64,000 nt of DNA, taken from the NCBI RefSeq assembly GCF_027920805.1, contig NZ_JANWOI010000003.1, positions 62,001 to 126,000 on the forward strand, given 5' to 3'. The stretch's first letter is position 1, and every line of letters begins with the position of its first letter. The position numbers and the translations under genes are program-made. This DNA comes from Govania unica. Lineage in GTDB: Bacteria; Pseudomonadota; Alphaproteobacteria; Sphingomonadales; Govanellaceae. A model generated the notes under the pieces. That model did not search any database and was not told the DNA's origin. It saw nothing but the letters and a program-made list of their open reading frames with translations. Shown here piece by piece: positions 19,304 to 30,654 of this stretch.

Positions 19304-19462
19304 CTAGTGAGCCAATTGATTTGTAGTATCGCCAGCGGCATCGACCGCCGGAGGCAGCTCGGACGCCGATTTGGTCAACCTATCGGTGGCGAACACCATG
19401 ATGACGGTAAGCACCACGCCTGCCACTATGGTGAGCGGCAGCGATTGCAGGATCTTTGACAT
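19304..19462 (-). CDS. Small single-helix membrane protein, 52 aa, unknown function
   Basis: 52 codons from ATG at 19462 to TAG at 19304. It begins MSKILQSLPLTIVAGVVLTV, a helix that continues through IMVFATD, followed by a polar tail rich in Ala, Asp and Thr ending NQLAH. Its stop codon runs into the AGGGGGG ribosome-binding sequence of the PuuD-like gene 13 bp downstream, a layout expected for a real two-gene unit. No family recognised. It may be a small subunit or stabiliser of the neighbouring membrane protein (inference). Confidence 0.6.
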   Translation of the reverse strand: MSKILQSLPLTIVAGVVLTVIMVFATDRLTKSASELPPAVDAAGDTTNQLAH

Positions 19463-19645
19463 TGTACAAGCCCCACTTTATGTCGGTCCCGGAGTTGTCT
19501 GTATTGCCCTCCCCTAAGGACCGTCCGGTTAAACGCGGTGAGGATAGCACAGAGTTTTGATGACATGCAAAAATCGTTGACCATCCGGAGCCAAAGCTTG
19601 CGGCAGTGCAGTGGGTTGGGCAGTGGGTTGGGTGAAGGTGGAGGA

Positions 19646-20476
19646 ATGACTGTGGACCAGACATTGGCGGATCGGCTGCGCGAGGAGGACAGGGACCGCT
19701 ATCTTACGGCTTTGTTCGCACCGGCCGGATTGCGCCCGGCGCTTCATGCCCTTTATGGCTTCAATCTGGACATCGCCCGCATTGCCGTGCTGGTGTCCGA
19801 GCCGATGATTGGGGAAATTCGTCTGGCTTGGTGGCGGGAGGCCATCGAGGGGATTTACACCGGCAGCGTCCGTCATCATGAGGTGATCGAGGCCCTCGCG
19901 CCGGTGATCGCCCGCCATGATCTGCCGCAGGCGGCGTTTGAGCGCATGATCGACGCCCGCACGGCTGAATTGGAGGCGGTGCCTTTCGCCAGTCTGGCCG
20001 AGCTTGAGGAATATGCCGGAGCGAGCGCTGCGCCGCTGATGGATCTCGCTGCTCGGGTGTTGGGTTGGCAGGCTCCGGAGACTTTGGTGACGGCGGCGGG
20101 GGCCACATGGGCGCTCGCCGGGAATTTACGCGCGGTCGGGTTCCATGCCGGGTCGGGGAAGGTGATGCTACCGCGTGATCTGTTGCTGGCCCATGGCATC
20201 GATGCCCATGACCTTGTGGAAGGCCGCGCCGGTGCCGATGTGCGGGCCGTGGTGAAGCTGGTGGCGGACCGGGCGGAGGAGCTGCTACGGGCCTTCCGGG
20301 CCGAGGCACGGACGATTCCACCAGCAGCCCGCCCGGCTTTCCTGCCAGTGGCGCTGGCCGCAGCGGATTTGAGGACCTTGGCGGCAGTGGAGTACGACCC
20401 CTTCGCCCCCGCCCTCACAGCCCCCCGCCCAACGCGGCTCGCGGGCTTGATGTGGCGTGGGCTTCGGGGCTGGTGA
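19646..20476 (+). CDS. Squalene/phytoene synthase-family protein (NDUFAF6-like)
   Basis: 276 aa from the ATG at 19646, where homology begins, preceded by GGTGGAGG; an upstream in-frame codon at 19538 adds 36 low-complexity residues. Segments DRYLTALFAPAGLRPALHALYGFNLDIARI and MIGEIRLAWWREAIEGIYTG are typical of the family, but the two DxxxD prenyl-diphosphate motifs of true squalene synthases are not evident. Such proteins near secDF/Mth938 resemble the complex I assembly factor NDUFAF6 more than isoprenoid enzymes. Function inferred only. Confidence 0.75.
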   Translation: MTVDQTLADRLREEDRDRYLTALFAPAGLRPALHALYGFNLDIARIAVLVSEPMIGEIRLAWWREAIEGIYTGSVRHHEVIEALAPVIARHDLPQAAFERMIDARTAELEAVPFASLAELEEYAGASAAPLMDLAARVLGWQAPETLVTAAGATWALAGNLRAVGFHAGSGKVMLPRDLLLAHGIDAHDLVEGRAGADVRAVVKLVADRAEELLRAFRAEARTIPPAARPAFLPVALAAADLRTLAAVEYDPFAPALTAPRPTRLAGLMWRGLRGW

Positions 20477-20486
20477 AGATGCCTCC

Positions 20487-20576
20487 TCCGTCATCGCGAG
20501 CCGCGCAAGCGGCGTGGCGATCCAGTCTTCGGGGTGGCCGGACTGGATTGCTTCGGCTCCGCCTCGCAATGACAGC
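20487..20576. repeat. Intergenic palindromic repeat, type B
   Basis: Full unit from CGTCATCGCGAGCCGCG to CGCCTCGCAATGACAG, about 85 bp, with an internal GGCGATCCAG / CTGGATTGC inverted pair. Near-identical to the copy at 2128 and those at 50.4 and 50.8 kb. It fills the gap between two convergent genes. Confidence 0.8.
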
Positions 20577-20582
20577 TGGGGG

Positions 20583-21950
20583 TCAGTTCTGTGATTGTTC
20601 GTCCAGGTCCGCTACACGGCCGAGCCAGCGGTCGGAATCGCGGAGGGCGCGGGTGGCCATGTCCTGTTTGCGGTTGCCTTTGTTGCGGCGGCCGCCTTTG
20701 AGCGGCACTTCGAAGGGCGGGAACAGGCCGAAATTGATGTTCATGGGCTGGAAGGTTTCGGCGTTCGCCCCGCCGGTGATGTGGTTGAGGAGCGCGCCGA
20801 GCGCCGTCGTGGGCGGCGGCGGGGTGATGGCAAGGCCGAGCCGCTCGGCGGCGGCGAAGCGGCCGGCCAGCAAGCCGATGGCGGCGCTTTCTACATAGCC
20901 TTCAACCCCGGTGATCTGTCCGGCGAAGCGGAGGCGCGGATCGACCTTGAGCCGGAGCGCGCCATCCAGCAGTTTCGGGCTGTTGATGAAGGTGTTGCGA
21001 TGCAGGCCGCCGAGACGCGCGAATTCGGCGTTCTGCAGGCCGGGGATCATGCGGAAAATTTCGCTCTGGGCGGCGTATTTCAGCTTGGTCTGGAAGCCGA
21101 CGATGTTCCACAGGGTGCCGAGCGCATTGTCCTGACGCAACTGCACCACCGCATAGGGGCGGTTGGGGTCGTTCGGGTTGGTGAGCCCGACCGGCTTCAT
21201 GGGTCCGAATCTGAGTGTCTCGGGGCCGCGTTCGGCCATCACTTCGATGGGCAGGCAGCCGTTGAAATAGGGGGTGTTTTCCTCCCATTCCTTGAAGCTC
21301 GTTTTGTCTCCGGCCAGCAAGGCATCGATGAAGGCCCCATACTGCGCCTTGTCCATGGCGCAGTTGATGTAATCCTTGCCGTCGCCCTTGTCATAGCGCG
21401 ACTGGAACCAGGCTTGCTCGAAATCGATCGACTCGCGGTAGACAATGGGGGCGATGGCGTCGAAAAAGGCCAGGCTGTCTTCGCCGGTGAGCGTGAGGAT
21501 GGCCTCCGACAGCGCCGGGGAGGTCAGCGGGCCGGTGGCGATGATCACGCTGTCCCAATCGGCGGGCGGTATGCCCTCGACCTCTTCGCGCTTCAGGGTG
21601 ATGAGCGGGTGGGCCTCAAGAGCCGCGGTGACGGCGGCTGAAAAACCGTCGCGGTCGACGGCCAGGGCCCCGCCCGCAGGCACTTTGTGGATGTCGGCCG
21701 AGCGCATGATCAGCGAGCCTGCGCGGCGCAGTTCCTCATGAAGGACGCCGACGGCGTTTGACGTGGCGTCGTCCGAACGCAGACTGTTGGAGCACACCAG
21801 TTCGGCGCAATCGCCGGTATGATGGGCATCCGTCGCGCGGACGGGGCGCATTTCATGAAGAATGACGGGTACGCCAGCTTCTGCCGCAGCCCAGGCCGCG
21901 TCCGAACCAGCAAGCCCGCCGCCTATGATATGGATCGGGATCATGCTCAT
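20583..21950 (-). CDS. trmFO: Methylenetetrahydrofolate–tRNA-(uracil-5-)-methyltransferase TrmFO
   Basis: 455 aa. N-terminal FAD-binding motif [14 protein letters not shown] (residues 6-19), followed by [24 protein letters not shown] and later the family-typical [24 protein letters not shown]. It forms ribothymidine at position 54 of tRNA using methylenetetrahydrofolate, the folate-dependent alternative to TrmA. Full length. It stands alone on the minus strand, convergent with the preceding gene. Confidence 0.95.
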   Translation of the reverse strand: MSMIPIHIIGGGLAGSDAAWAAAEAGVPVILHEMRPVRATDAHHTGDCAELVCSNSLRSDDATSNAVGVLHEELRRAGSLIMRSADIHKVPAGGALAVDRDGFSAAVTAALEAHPLITLKREEVEGIPPADWDSVIIATGPLTSPALSEAILTLTGEDSLAFFDAIAPIVYRESIDFEQAWFQSRYDKGDGKDYINCAMDKAQYGAFIDALLAGDKTSFKEWEENTPYFNGCLPIEVMAERGPETLRFGPMKPVGLTNPNDPNRPYAVVQLRQDNALGTLWNIVGFQTKLKYAAQSEIFRMIPGLQNAEFARLGGLHRNTFINSPKLLDGALRLKVDPRLRFAGQITGVEGYVESAAIGLLAGRFAAAERLGLAITPPPPTTALGALLNHITGGANAETFQPMNINFGLFPPFEVPLKGGRRNKGNRKQDMATRALRDSDRWLGRVADLDEQSQN

Positions 21951-22121
21951 GGCGTTCTTTTAGCCCCTGAACGCGGGAATGCAAAGCCCAGAGTAACAGG
22001 GAGAGTGAGCCCGACCTTTCTGGCATGAGAGCAATGCGAAATGGAGTGTTGTTTGCAGAGAAGCGGATCGCTATTGTGCGACCCGCTCTCCAATTCTGGC
22101 CGTATTACTGGTGTTTTCCAT

Positions 22122-22376
22122 ATGACCGCCGATCTCGACAGCACGAAAAAGCATCCCGGTTTCTGGACTGTTGTCCGTCAGCCTGACATCCTCAAGCAAT
22201 CTTCGAAGGTCGGTTCCGTGGTTGGCACCATGGTGGTCGCCATCAATCATGGCGACATCATTCTGGCTGGATTGATTCCGGCGGTGTGGAAGCTGGTGCT
22301 TTGTTATTGCGTGCCATTCGGGGTTTCGAGTTATTCCTCGGCCAAATTCCGGCTGGCGGCGGCACGCGGCAAGTAA
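22122..22376 (+). CDS. NrtS-like small nitrate/nitrite transporter
   Basis: 84 aa from the ATG at 22122; an upstream frame from 22041 adds residues unlike the family. Two membrane segments: VGSVVGTMVVAINHGDIIL and WKLVLCYCVPFGVSSYSSA. The pattern INHGD…P…SSYS matches the NrtS family, small proteins shown to take part in nitrate/nitrite transport in cyanobacteria and some proteobacteria. No nitrate reductase genes are nearby, so its job here is uncertain. Convergent with the NTF2-like gene. Confidence 0.65.
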   Translation: MTADLDSTKKHPGFWTVVRQPDILKQSSKVGSVVGTMVVAINHGDIILAGLIPAVWKLVLCYCVPFGVSSYSSAKFRLAAARGK

Positions 22377-22385
22377 CGCTGTCTG

Positions 22386-22757
22386 TTATTTTTCGTAGCC
22401 AACGACCCTGAGCACGCTCATCTTGCCGTCGCGGACTTCGGCATAAGCGAAGCATTCGCTGAGTTTTTCTGTGCCGTCGGCGCGCTTTGCCTGTTCATGA
22501 CAATGCACGAAGGCGCGGTCGGTGGTGGCGAAGTCGTCATCCACCGGCAATACCATCTGCGCCAGCGGCACAGCAGCCTGAATGCGCTGATAATGCGCGG
22601 ACAGGGCCTGAAGCCCCTTGCCGCGCGAATTGCCGTTGACGATCAGTTCGGCATCATCGGTGTAGAAGCGGCTGAAAGCCTCGGGCGTAAAGCCGTTCGG
22701 GTCGGTGTAGGCCTCATTCCACCAGCGAAACATTTGCGTGATGATGGTGTCGGTCAT
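22386..22757 (-). CDS. NTF2-like / SnoaL-type small protein
   Basis: 123 aa from ATG 22757; another ATG at 22772 is in frame and cannot be excluded. A single cone-shaped NTF2-like domain is suggested by the N-terminal helix MFRWWNEAY, the TPEAFSRFYTDDAELIVNGNSRGKG turn and the C-terminal strands KLSECFAYAEVRDGKMSVLRVVGY. Such proteins bind or isomerise small hydrophobic ligands, but no catalytic residues can be assigned. A palindromic operator-like site lies 17 bp upstream of the start. Confidence 0.75.
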   Translation of the reverse strand: MTDTIITQMFRWWNEAYTDPNGFTPEAFSRFYTDDAELIVNGNSRGKGLQALSAHYQRIQAAVPLAQMVLPVDDDFATTDRAFVHCHEQAKRADGTEKLSECFAYAEVRDGKMSVLRVVGYEK

Positions 22758-22773
22758 GGCGCTGTCTTTCATT

Positions 22774-22790
22774 ATTGGATCCAATATCCA
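22774..22790. promoter_or_regulatory. Palindromic operator candidate, VanR/GntR-type
   Basis: Perfect 12-bp palindrome ATTGGATCCAAT (22774-22785), extended by ATCCA so that it also reads TTGGAT-N5-ATCCA. The 12-bp core equals the operator described for the GntR-family vanillate repressor VanR of Caulobacter. It sits just upstream of the NTF2-like gene. A similar TTGGAT-N5-ATCCAA site lies at 27795. Confidence 0.5.
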
Positions 22791-22894
22791 TTTTTACAGC
22801 ATGGCTCCGGGGTCCGGCAAGTCGGAACTTTTGCCACATACAGGATTGCTGCATATTCGGTGAGGGTGGCTCAGGATCGGAAGGAGCATGTGGT

Positions 22895-23575
22895 ATGACA
22901 GGGGGAACAGCGGCGCGCGCGGGAATGTTCGGCTTGCTGTTACTTTTGCTATCGGGCGCGACCGTGCGAGCCGAAACCGTCTATGTGGTCAGCAATAGCT
23001 GGCATACGAGCCTTGTGCTGGTTCGCGGCGATCTGCCTGATGGACTTTTGCCCGAGGCAGCGGATCTGCCGGATGCTGCTTATCTCGAAATTGGTTGGGG
23101 CGAGCGGGTTTATTACCGGACGCCACATCCGTCGCTCTGGCAGGCCATCAAGGCCATCGGGCCTTCGCCCGCGGTCCTGCATATGGCGGGATTTTCGACG
23201 CCGCCCGTGACGCGCTATGCCGCCGACCGGCGCGTGGCCGTGACGCTCAGTCGTGATGATTACCGTCGCCTTGTGCGGGCCGTGGACGCGAGTTTCGAGC
23301 GCGGCCAGAGCTCGCGCGCTCACGCTCTCGGCCCGGGTCTTTATGGCGAGAGCTTTTTCTATCCAGCGCGGGGGCGGTTCGATCTTTTCCATAATTGCAA
23401 CGACTGGACCGCCCACATCCTGCAAGCGGGTGGCGTACCGCTGTCGGCGTCCGGGATCATCACGGCTGGCCTGCTGATGGCGCGGGTGCGACGGGCGGTG
23501 GAGACGGAGGTGTCGCGCTCAGCTTGGATTGTCATAGGCGAGCTTGATCCACGGCTGTCTGGTTTAAGTTTTTAG
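22895..23575 (+). CDS. DUF2459 / TIGR02117-family secreted protein
   Basis: 226 aa from the ATG at 22895, preceded by AAGGAG at 22881. N-terminal signal peptide (AGMFGLLLLLLSGATVRA) then the family motifs VSNSWHTSLVL, EIGWGERVYYRTP and FHNCNDWTAHIL. His and Cys in these motifs hint at a papain-like or NlpC-like fold, but function is not established for the family (first noted near urease genes). Predicted periplasmic. Monocistronic, followed by a block of palindromic repeats. Confidence 0.8.
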   Translation: MTGGTAARAGMFGLLLLLLSGATVRAETVYVVSNSWHTSLVLVRGDLPDGLLPEAADLPDAAYLEIGWGERVYYRTPHPSLWQAIKAIGPSPAVLHMAGFSTPPVTRYAADRRVAVTLSRDDYRRLVRAVDASFERGQSSRAHALGPGLYGESFFYPARGRFDLFHNCNDWTAHILQAGGVPLSASGIITAGLLMARVRRAVETEVSRSAWIVIGELDPRLSGLSF

Positions 23576-23577
23576 CA

Positions 23578-23803
23578 TCACATAGTGTCATTGCCGGGCT
23601 TGACCCGGCAATCCATGGTTCGATCGGCAAACCGCTAGCCAGATGGATTGCCGGGTCAAGCCCGGCAATGACACTATGTCTTTTAGTGATGGTAGAAACT
23701 TAAACCAGACAGCCGCGGGCTTGACCCGCGTATCCATTGTTCCGCCTGGGCGTGCGCTGCCAGATGGATTGCCGGGGCAAGCCTGGCAATGACAGGGGGA
23801 GGG
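23578..23803. repeat. Cluster of type A palindromic repeats
   Basis: Three inverted pairs built on ATTGCCGGG(C/T)…CCCGGCAAT: a full element about 23588-23675, then CGGGCTTGACCCGCG near 23718-23733 and a right-hand end near 23765-23795. The unit is GTCATTGCCGGGCTTGACC, an internal GGATTG/CAATCC pair, and its complement. The block separates the convergent DUF2459 and uvrA gene ends. Confidence 0.8.
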
Positions 23804-23830
23804 AGGGGAGATGATTGGGCGGGGAGGGCG

Positions 23831-26707
<2,877 letters not shown>

Positions 26708-26741
26708 AGGGTCCTCGATGACTGGATCTGACTTGCGGAAT

Positions 26742-26756
26742 GTTCTAACTTTGTTC
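26742..26756. promoter_or_regulatory. LexA box (alphaproteobacterial GTTC-N7-GTTC)
   Basis: GTTCTAACTTTGTTC, an exact match to the direct-repeat SOS box known for alphaproteobacterial LexA. It lies in the 155-bp divergent region between uvrA and ssb, close to uvrA, and could repress both until DNA damage. Confidence 0.88.
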
Positions 26757-26862
26757 TAGTGTGTCAAGTAAAATGTGTGCTTGGAGGAATGCTGCTCATT
26801 CCGGTAAGGTGCGCCCTGAAGCAAGTTACACCTGTTCAGACAGTGAGAGGATTGAAAACGTC

Positions 26863-27408
26863 ATGGCTGGTAGCGTCAATAAAGTGATTCTGATCGGGAA
26901 CCTCGGCCGTGATCCGGAGGTCCGTCATACGCAAGATGGTGCGCCGATCGTAAATCTCAATATCGCCACCTCGGAATCCTGGCGCGACCGTGCGAGCGGC
27001 GAGCGCAAGGAACGCACGGAATGGCACCGCGTGGTGATTTTCAACGAGAATCTGGCCAAGGTCGCCGAACAATATCTGCGCAAAGGTGCAAAAATTTATA
27101 TTGAAGGCACCCTGCAGACCCGCAAATGGACCGACAAGGATGGCGTCGAGAAATACACCACCGAAGTGGTGATTCCCCGCTTCCGCGGTGAACTGACCAT
27201 GCTGGACGGCCGTGGTGAAGGTGGCGGCGGGTCCGGTGGTGGCTCGGGCGGTGGTTATGGCGGCGGCGGGTCGCAGTCCTCGGGCGGCTATGGCGGCGGT
27301 GGCAATGATTTCGGCAGCCAGGGCGGCTATGGCAATGCGTCGGGCGGCGGCTCGGGCGGTGGCAAAGCTCCGGCCCGCGACGATCTCGACGACGAAATCC
27401 CGTTCTAA
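26863..27408 (+). CDS. ssb: Single-stranded DNA-binding protein
   Basis: 181 aa from the ATG at 26863; the longer frame adds an unrelated 34-residue leader. OB-fold: [38 protein letters not shown], then [33 protein letters not shown] Gly-rich flexible tail (about 120-168) leads to the acidic tip DDLDDEIPF that recruits partner proteins. It protects single-stranded DNA in replication and repair. Divergent from uvrA, a conserved bacterial arrangement, with a LexA box between. An intrinsic terminator follows 70 bp downstream. Confidence 0.97.
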   Translation: MAGSVNKVILIGNLGRDPEVRHTQDGAPIVNLNIATSESWRDRASGERKERTEWHRVVIFNENLAKVAEQYLRKGAKIYIEGTLQTRKWTDKDGVEKYTTEVVIPRFRGELTMLDGRGEGGGGSGGGSGGGYGGGGSQSSGGYGGGGNDFGSQGGYGNASGGGSGGGKAPARDDLDDEIPF

Positions 27409-27478
27409 GGGCGGTTTCAACAGGGTCATCGGTCTTGGCAGGCTGGATTTTCTGCCCTGTTCAGGATGACGATATCAA

Positions 27479-27506
27479 GGAGGGGCGGTGCAAACCGCTC
27501 CTCTTT
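27479..27506 (+). terminator. Intrinsic terminator of ssb
   Basis: Stem GGAGGGGCGGT / ACCGCTCCTCT with GCAA tetraloop and two G·U pairs, followed by a short T-rich run (TTTCTGTTTC). Confidence 0.7.
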
Positions 27507-27547
27507 CTGTTTCGGGGCCTGCAGTCACCCTGTGCCGTCATCCAATT

Positions 27548-27712
27548 AAATGTGTCATCCAGAGCGTAGCGAAGGATCCAGATTTTGGCTGCCACGGGGA
27601 TATGCGTTTGTGGTGATTCATGCTTGTGGTGGGCTGCAGCCGTTGACGTGCGCAAAAGGCCAAACGCCAGCCAGACGGCCAGACTGGATCCTTTCGCTTC
27701 GCTCTGGATGAC
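27548..27712. repeat. Intergenic palindromic repeat, type C (GTCATCCAGAGCG…CGCTCTGGATGAC)
   Basis: Left end GTCATCCAGAGCGTAGCGAA near 27553 and right end TTCGCTTCGCTCTGGATGAC near 27692-27711, each with an inner GGATCCAG. About 160 bp, unrelated in sequence to types A and B but of the same general design. It takes up much of the 584-bp gap between ssb and the aminotransferase gene. Confidence 0.7.
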
Positions 27713-27794
27713 GAGGTTGGGTGGGCCGGGATGCTAGGCATTGCAGGCTAATATTCCCGTAAATCTCGCTAGCTCCCCCGCATAAAATCTCATT

Positions 27795-27811
27795 TTGGAT
27801 ATTATATCCAA
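27795..27811. promoter_or_regulatory. Palindromic operator candidate TTGGATAT-T-ATATCCAA
   Basis: Perfect 17-bp inverted repeat in an AT-rich stretch about 180 bp before the aminotransferase start. It has the same TTGGAT-N5-ATCCA spacing as the site at 22775. Between it and the -10 at 27962 lies a GC-rich 115-bp segment without an ORF. Confidence 0.45.
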
Positions 27812-27961
27812 TTTTTTTTTATATGTATTCGGATTATATTGTAGAGAATCGCACCCGAAATCGCGTAGGTAGGGATGGAGTGAACTGCTCGGGCCTTGCC
27901 GACTTCTGCGCCCTGCTGCGTAGAGGGCTGGCTTCCGGCTATACGCTGAACCTTATTTGTC

Positions 27962-27967
27962 TATAAT
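27962..27967 (+). promoter_or_regulatory. -10 element of the aminotransferase promoter
   Basis: Consensus TATAAT 25 bp before the start codon, which would give a leader of about 20 nt including the AAAGGA ribosome-binding site. No good -35 hexamer at the usual distance, so activation or an upstream second promoter is possible. Confidence 0.4.
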
Positions 27968-27992
27968 TTGCCGATCTTGAAAGGATAACACC

Positions 27993-29162
27993 ATGAAATG
28001 GCCCGCTCGCCGCATTTCCGAAAGCTCCCCGAAAAGCTTTGGCATGTATGAAAAAGCCATGGGCTTGGTTGCAGAAGGCAAGGACGTGATTTCACTGGCG
28101 GTTGGCATGCCCTTCGCCGACACGCCGGTTCACATCAAGGAAGCGACCAAGCGGGCGCTTGATGCCGGACAGGTGCATTACAGCGATTTTCGCGGCCTGC
28201 CCGAGCTGCGCGAGGCGCTAGCCGAGAAATTGCGTACTTACAACAAGCTTGATGTGACGGCGGACAATGTGCTCGTGACCAACGGGCTGACCCATGCGTC
28301 TTATGCGTCCTTCATGGCGTCGATCGATCCGGGTGATGAAGTTATTCTGCTTGAGCCCTATTACCCGCAGCACGTGAACAAGATCGAAATGGCTGGCGGC
28401 AAGGTCGTCATGGTGCCGATGGATGCGAGCGATAATTTCCGCCTGCGCGCCGACTGGATCGAAGCCAAGATCACGCCGCAGACGCGCATGATCGTCATCG
28501 TCAATCCGGCCAACCCGACCGGTCGCGTGTTCACGCGCACCGAGCTTGAGGAGCTGGCGGAGGTGGCCATTCGTCATGATCTTCTGGTCATGTCGGACGA
28601 GGTCTATGACCAGATCCTTTATGATGGCCGCGAGCATATCAGCATCGGCTCCCTGCCGGGCATGGCGGAACGCACGCTGTCGCTGTTCGCCTTCACCAAG
28701 GCCTATGCCATGGACGGCTGGCGGCTGGGTTGCGCTGTGGTCGACAAACGCTTCATGCCGGCGCTGATGAAGATCACCATGAACGATGTGGCTCATGTGA
28801 ATACCTTTATTCAGCATGGCGCTGTGGCGGCCCTTAAGGGACCGCAGGATTGCCTCGATTCCATGCATGCGGAAGATGAACGCAAGCGGGCTCTGGTCCT
28901 GCGCGCGCTCAACCAGATGGCGGGTGTCACCTGCGTGCCGCCGGAAGGCACCATTTATGCGTTCCCGAATATCTCGGCCACTGGCCGGACATCGGTGGAT
29001 CTGGCTAATGCAATCCTTGCGGAAGCCCATGTGGTGGTTGAAGCCGGGACCTTCTATGGTCCGGCCGGCGAAGGCCATCTGCGCATCTGTTTCGGGGCTG
29101 AATCCTATGAACGGATCGACGAAGCCATGACGCGCCTTGGAGCGTTTTTCGGCAAGCTTTGA
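27993..29162 (+). CDS. Class I/II PLP-dependent aminotransferase (aspartate aminotransferase-like)
   Basis: 389 aa. Fold-type I markers: NPANPTG at 171-177 binding the phosphate side, SDEVYDQILYDG with D202 and Y205, and the PLP lysine K236 in LFAFTKAYAMDGWRLG; the C-terminal Arg for substrate carboxylate lies in GEGHLRICFG. It transfers amino groups from an amino acid to a 2-oxo acid in the cytosol. The exact substrate is not determinable. Transcribed alone with a TATAAT -10 and a palindrome upstream; a MarR regulator lies convergently downstream. Confidence 0.9.
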   Translation: MKWPARRISESSPKSFGMYEKAMGLVAEGKDVISLAVGMPFADTPVHIKEATKRALDAGQVHYSDFRGLPELREALAEKLRTYNKLDVTADNVLVTNGLTHASYASFMASIDPGDEVILLEPYYPQHVNKIEMAGGKVVMVPMDASDNFRLRADWIEAKITPQTRMIVIVNPANPTGRVFTRTELEELAEVAIRHDLLVMSDEVYDQILYDGREHISIGSLPGMAERTLSLFAFTKAYAMDGWRLGCAVVDKRFMPALMKITMNDVAHVNTFIQHGAVAALKGPQDCLDSMHAEDERKRALVLRALNQMAGVTCVPPEGTIYAFPNISATGRTSVDLANAILAEAHVVVEAGTFYGPAGEGHLRICFGAESYERIDEAMTRLGAFFGKL

Positions 29163-29190
29163 AGGCTGCTGCACCTTTGATCAGGAACGT

Positions 29191-29215
29191 CATGCCCGGG
29201 CTTGTCCCGGGCATG
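29191..29215 (+). terminator. Hairpin after the aminotransferase gene
   Basis: Perfect 10-bp stem CATGCCCGGG / CCCGGGCATG with loop CTTGT, followed by ATTGTTTCT. It belongs to the type A palindrome family and probably also ends transcription. Confidence 0.55.
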
Positions 29216-29422
29216 ATTGTTTCTGGCGGCTTATCCTACCCGGACTGTGGAATCGAGATCCTCCGGTTGCAGAGGATCGGGTCCAAAGCGATTGGCTGTA
29301 CAGGCCCAGATAAGGGAGACAACCAAAATGATTAAAATCAGAAGGGCGCTTTTGTCGAGAAAGGCAATAAAATAATTGCAATCTGTGCACTGAAAAGCAC
29401 GTAAACGCGTAAATCTGCCAGC

Positions 29423-29935
29423 TCAGGAGCCGTCATTGCCGAGATAGGGCGAGCGGGTCAGGTTGTTGCGCAGCCGCTGCAGCAGCGTCACGAGCATGGT
29501 GATTTCATCATGAGAGAACCCGGCGAAGGCCTTCCGGTACATGTGACCGCCGATCACTTGCAGTTTCTGCATCACCTCCTGCCCGGCCTCGGTCAGGAAC
29601 ACTTCGGTCACCCGACTATCGGCGGGCGAGGGGATGCGGCGCACGAGGCCGCTTTCCTCCATGCGGATCAGGATGCGGGTGATGGTCGACATCTTGGTGA
29701 CGCTGCGTTGCGAAAGCGAGGTGACCGAGCTTGGGTTTTTGTCCCCAAGTAACAACAGCACCCGCCAGGTCGGATGGTCCACATCGACGCTTTTGAGGAC
29801 GCGGGTCATCTCGTCGATATAGGTCCAGGACGCCCGATTGAGGTTGTAAAGCGGGAAATCGTCCAGTGCGAATCCGGGTTCATCCGGCGCGAGAAAGGGC
29901 GTATGCATCTCATGTCGCGCGATCGTCTTGGGCAT
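29423..29935 (-). CDS. MarR-family transcriptional regulator
   Basis: 170 aa. A winged-helix core (about residues 45-140): WRVLLLLGDKNPSSVTSLSQRSVTKMSTITRILIRMEESGLVRRIPSPADSRVTEVFLTEAGQEV, with the recognition helix around MSTITRILIRM and the wing SPADSRVTEVFLT. N- and C-terminal helices for dimerisation are present. MarR proteins usually repress adjacent genes and release on ligand binding. The adjoining aminotransferase is a possible target but faces the other way. Confidence 0.9.
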   Translation of the reverse strand: MPKTIARHEMHTPFLAPDEPGFALDDFPLYNLNRASWTYIDEMTRVLKSVDVDHPTWRVLLLLGDKNPSSVTSLSQRSVTKMSTITRILIRMEESGLVRRIPSPADSRVTEVFLTEAGQEVMQKLQVIGGHMYRKAFAGFSHDEITMLVTLLQRLRNNLTRSPYLGNDGS

Positions 29936-30021
29936 GAAGGTGGGTCCGGATCCATGAATTTATTTCTAAAATCATGTGATTTTGAGCGCGATAAGTCAAG
30001 CGTTCCGGGAAAGGACTGCTG

Positions 30022-30562
30022 CGCCTTGCCTGGCTTGACCCGGCAATCCATCTCGCACCACATTGCCGGTTGAATCATGGATACGCGGGTCAAGCCCGCG
30101 TATGACAGTATGAAATCGTTATCCTGTGCGCGGCGACAGGATCCAGCCTTCCTTCGTGCCACCGTTCGCTCAAGGATCCCGTTTAACCTCCGGAACAACT
30201 ATGCCATCTCATCAGGCCACCCTCCGTCCCCTACACCTTTCTGTCATTGCCGGGCTTGACCCGGCAATCCATCTCGCCACCACATTGCCGGTTGAATCAT
30301 GGATACGCGGGTCAAGCCCGCGTATGACAGTATGAAATCGTTATCTTGTGCGCGGCGACAGGATCCAGCCTTCCTGCGTGCCACCGTTCGCTCAAGGATC
30401 GCGGTCTAACCTCTGGAACAGCTATGCTGTCTTATCGGGCCACCCTCCGTCCCCTACACCTTTCTGTCATTGCCGGGCTTGACCCGGCAATCCATCTCGC
30501 CACCACATTGCCGGTTGAACCATGGATACGCGGGTCAAGCCTGCGTATGACAGTATAAAAGC
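30022..30562. repeat. About 222-bp tandem repeat array with embedded type A palindromes
   Basis: Roughly two and a half copies of a unit of about 222 bp (shared landmarks at 30033, 30254 and about 30477). Each contains TTGCCGGGCTTGACCCGGC, ATGGATACGCGGGTCAAGCC, and a segment about a 'gcgcggcgacaggatccag' motif. Copies differ by scattered substitutions and small deletions. No credible coding region in 29936-30654. Confidence 0.8.
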
Positions 30563-30654
30563 GCCGCGATAGGCTCCAGCTTTCTGCATACTTTGAGGAA
30601 CCCCGAGGGGCAGTCGAGTTGGGGGCTTTTCCGGCGGGGTGGAAGGGGATAAGG

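Noticed and set aside
30022-30562. Possible CRISPR array
   Set aside because: Units are about 222 bp and contain imperfect long palindromes; there are no short identical repeats with unique spacers, and no cas genes in the window.
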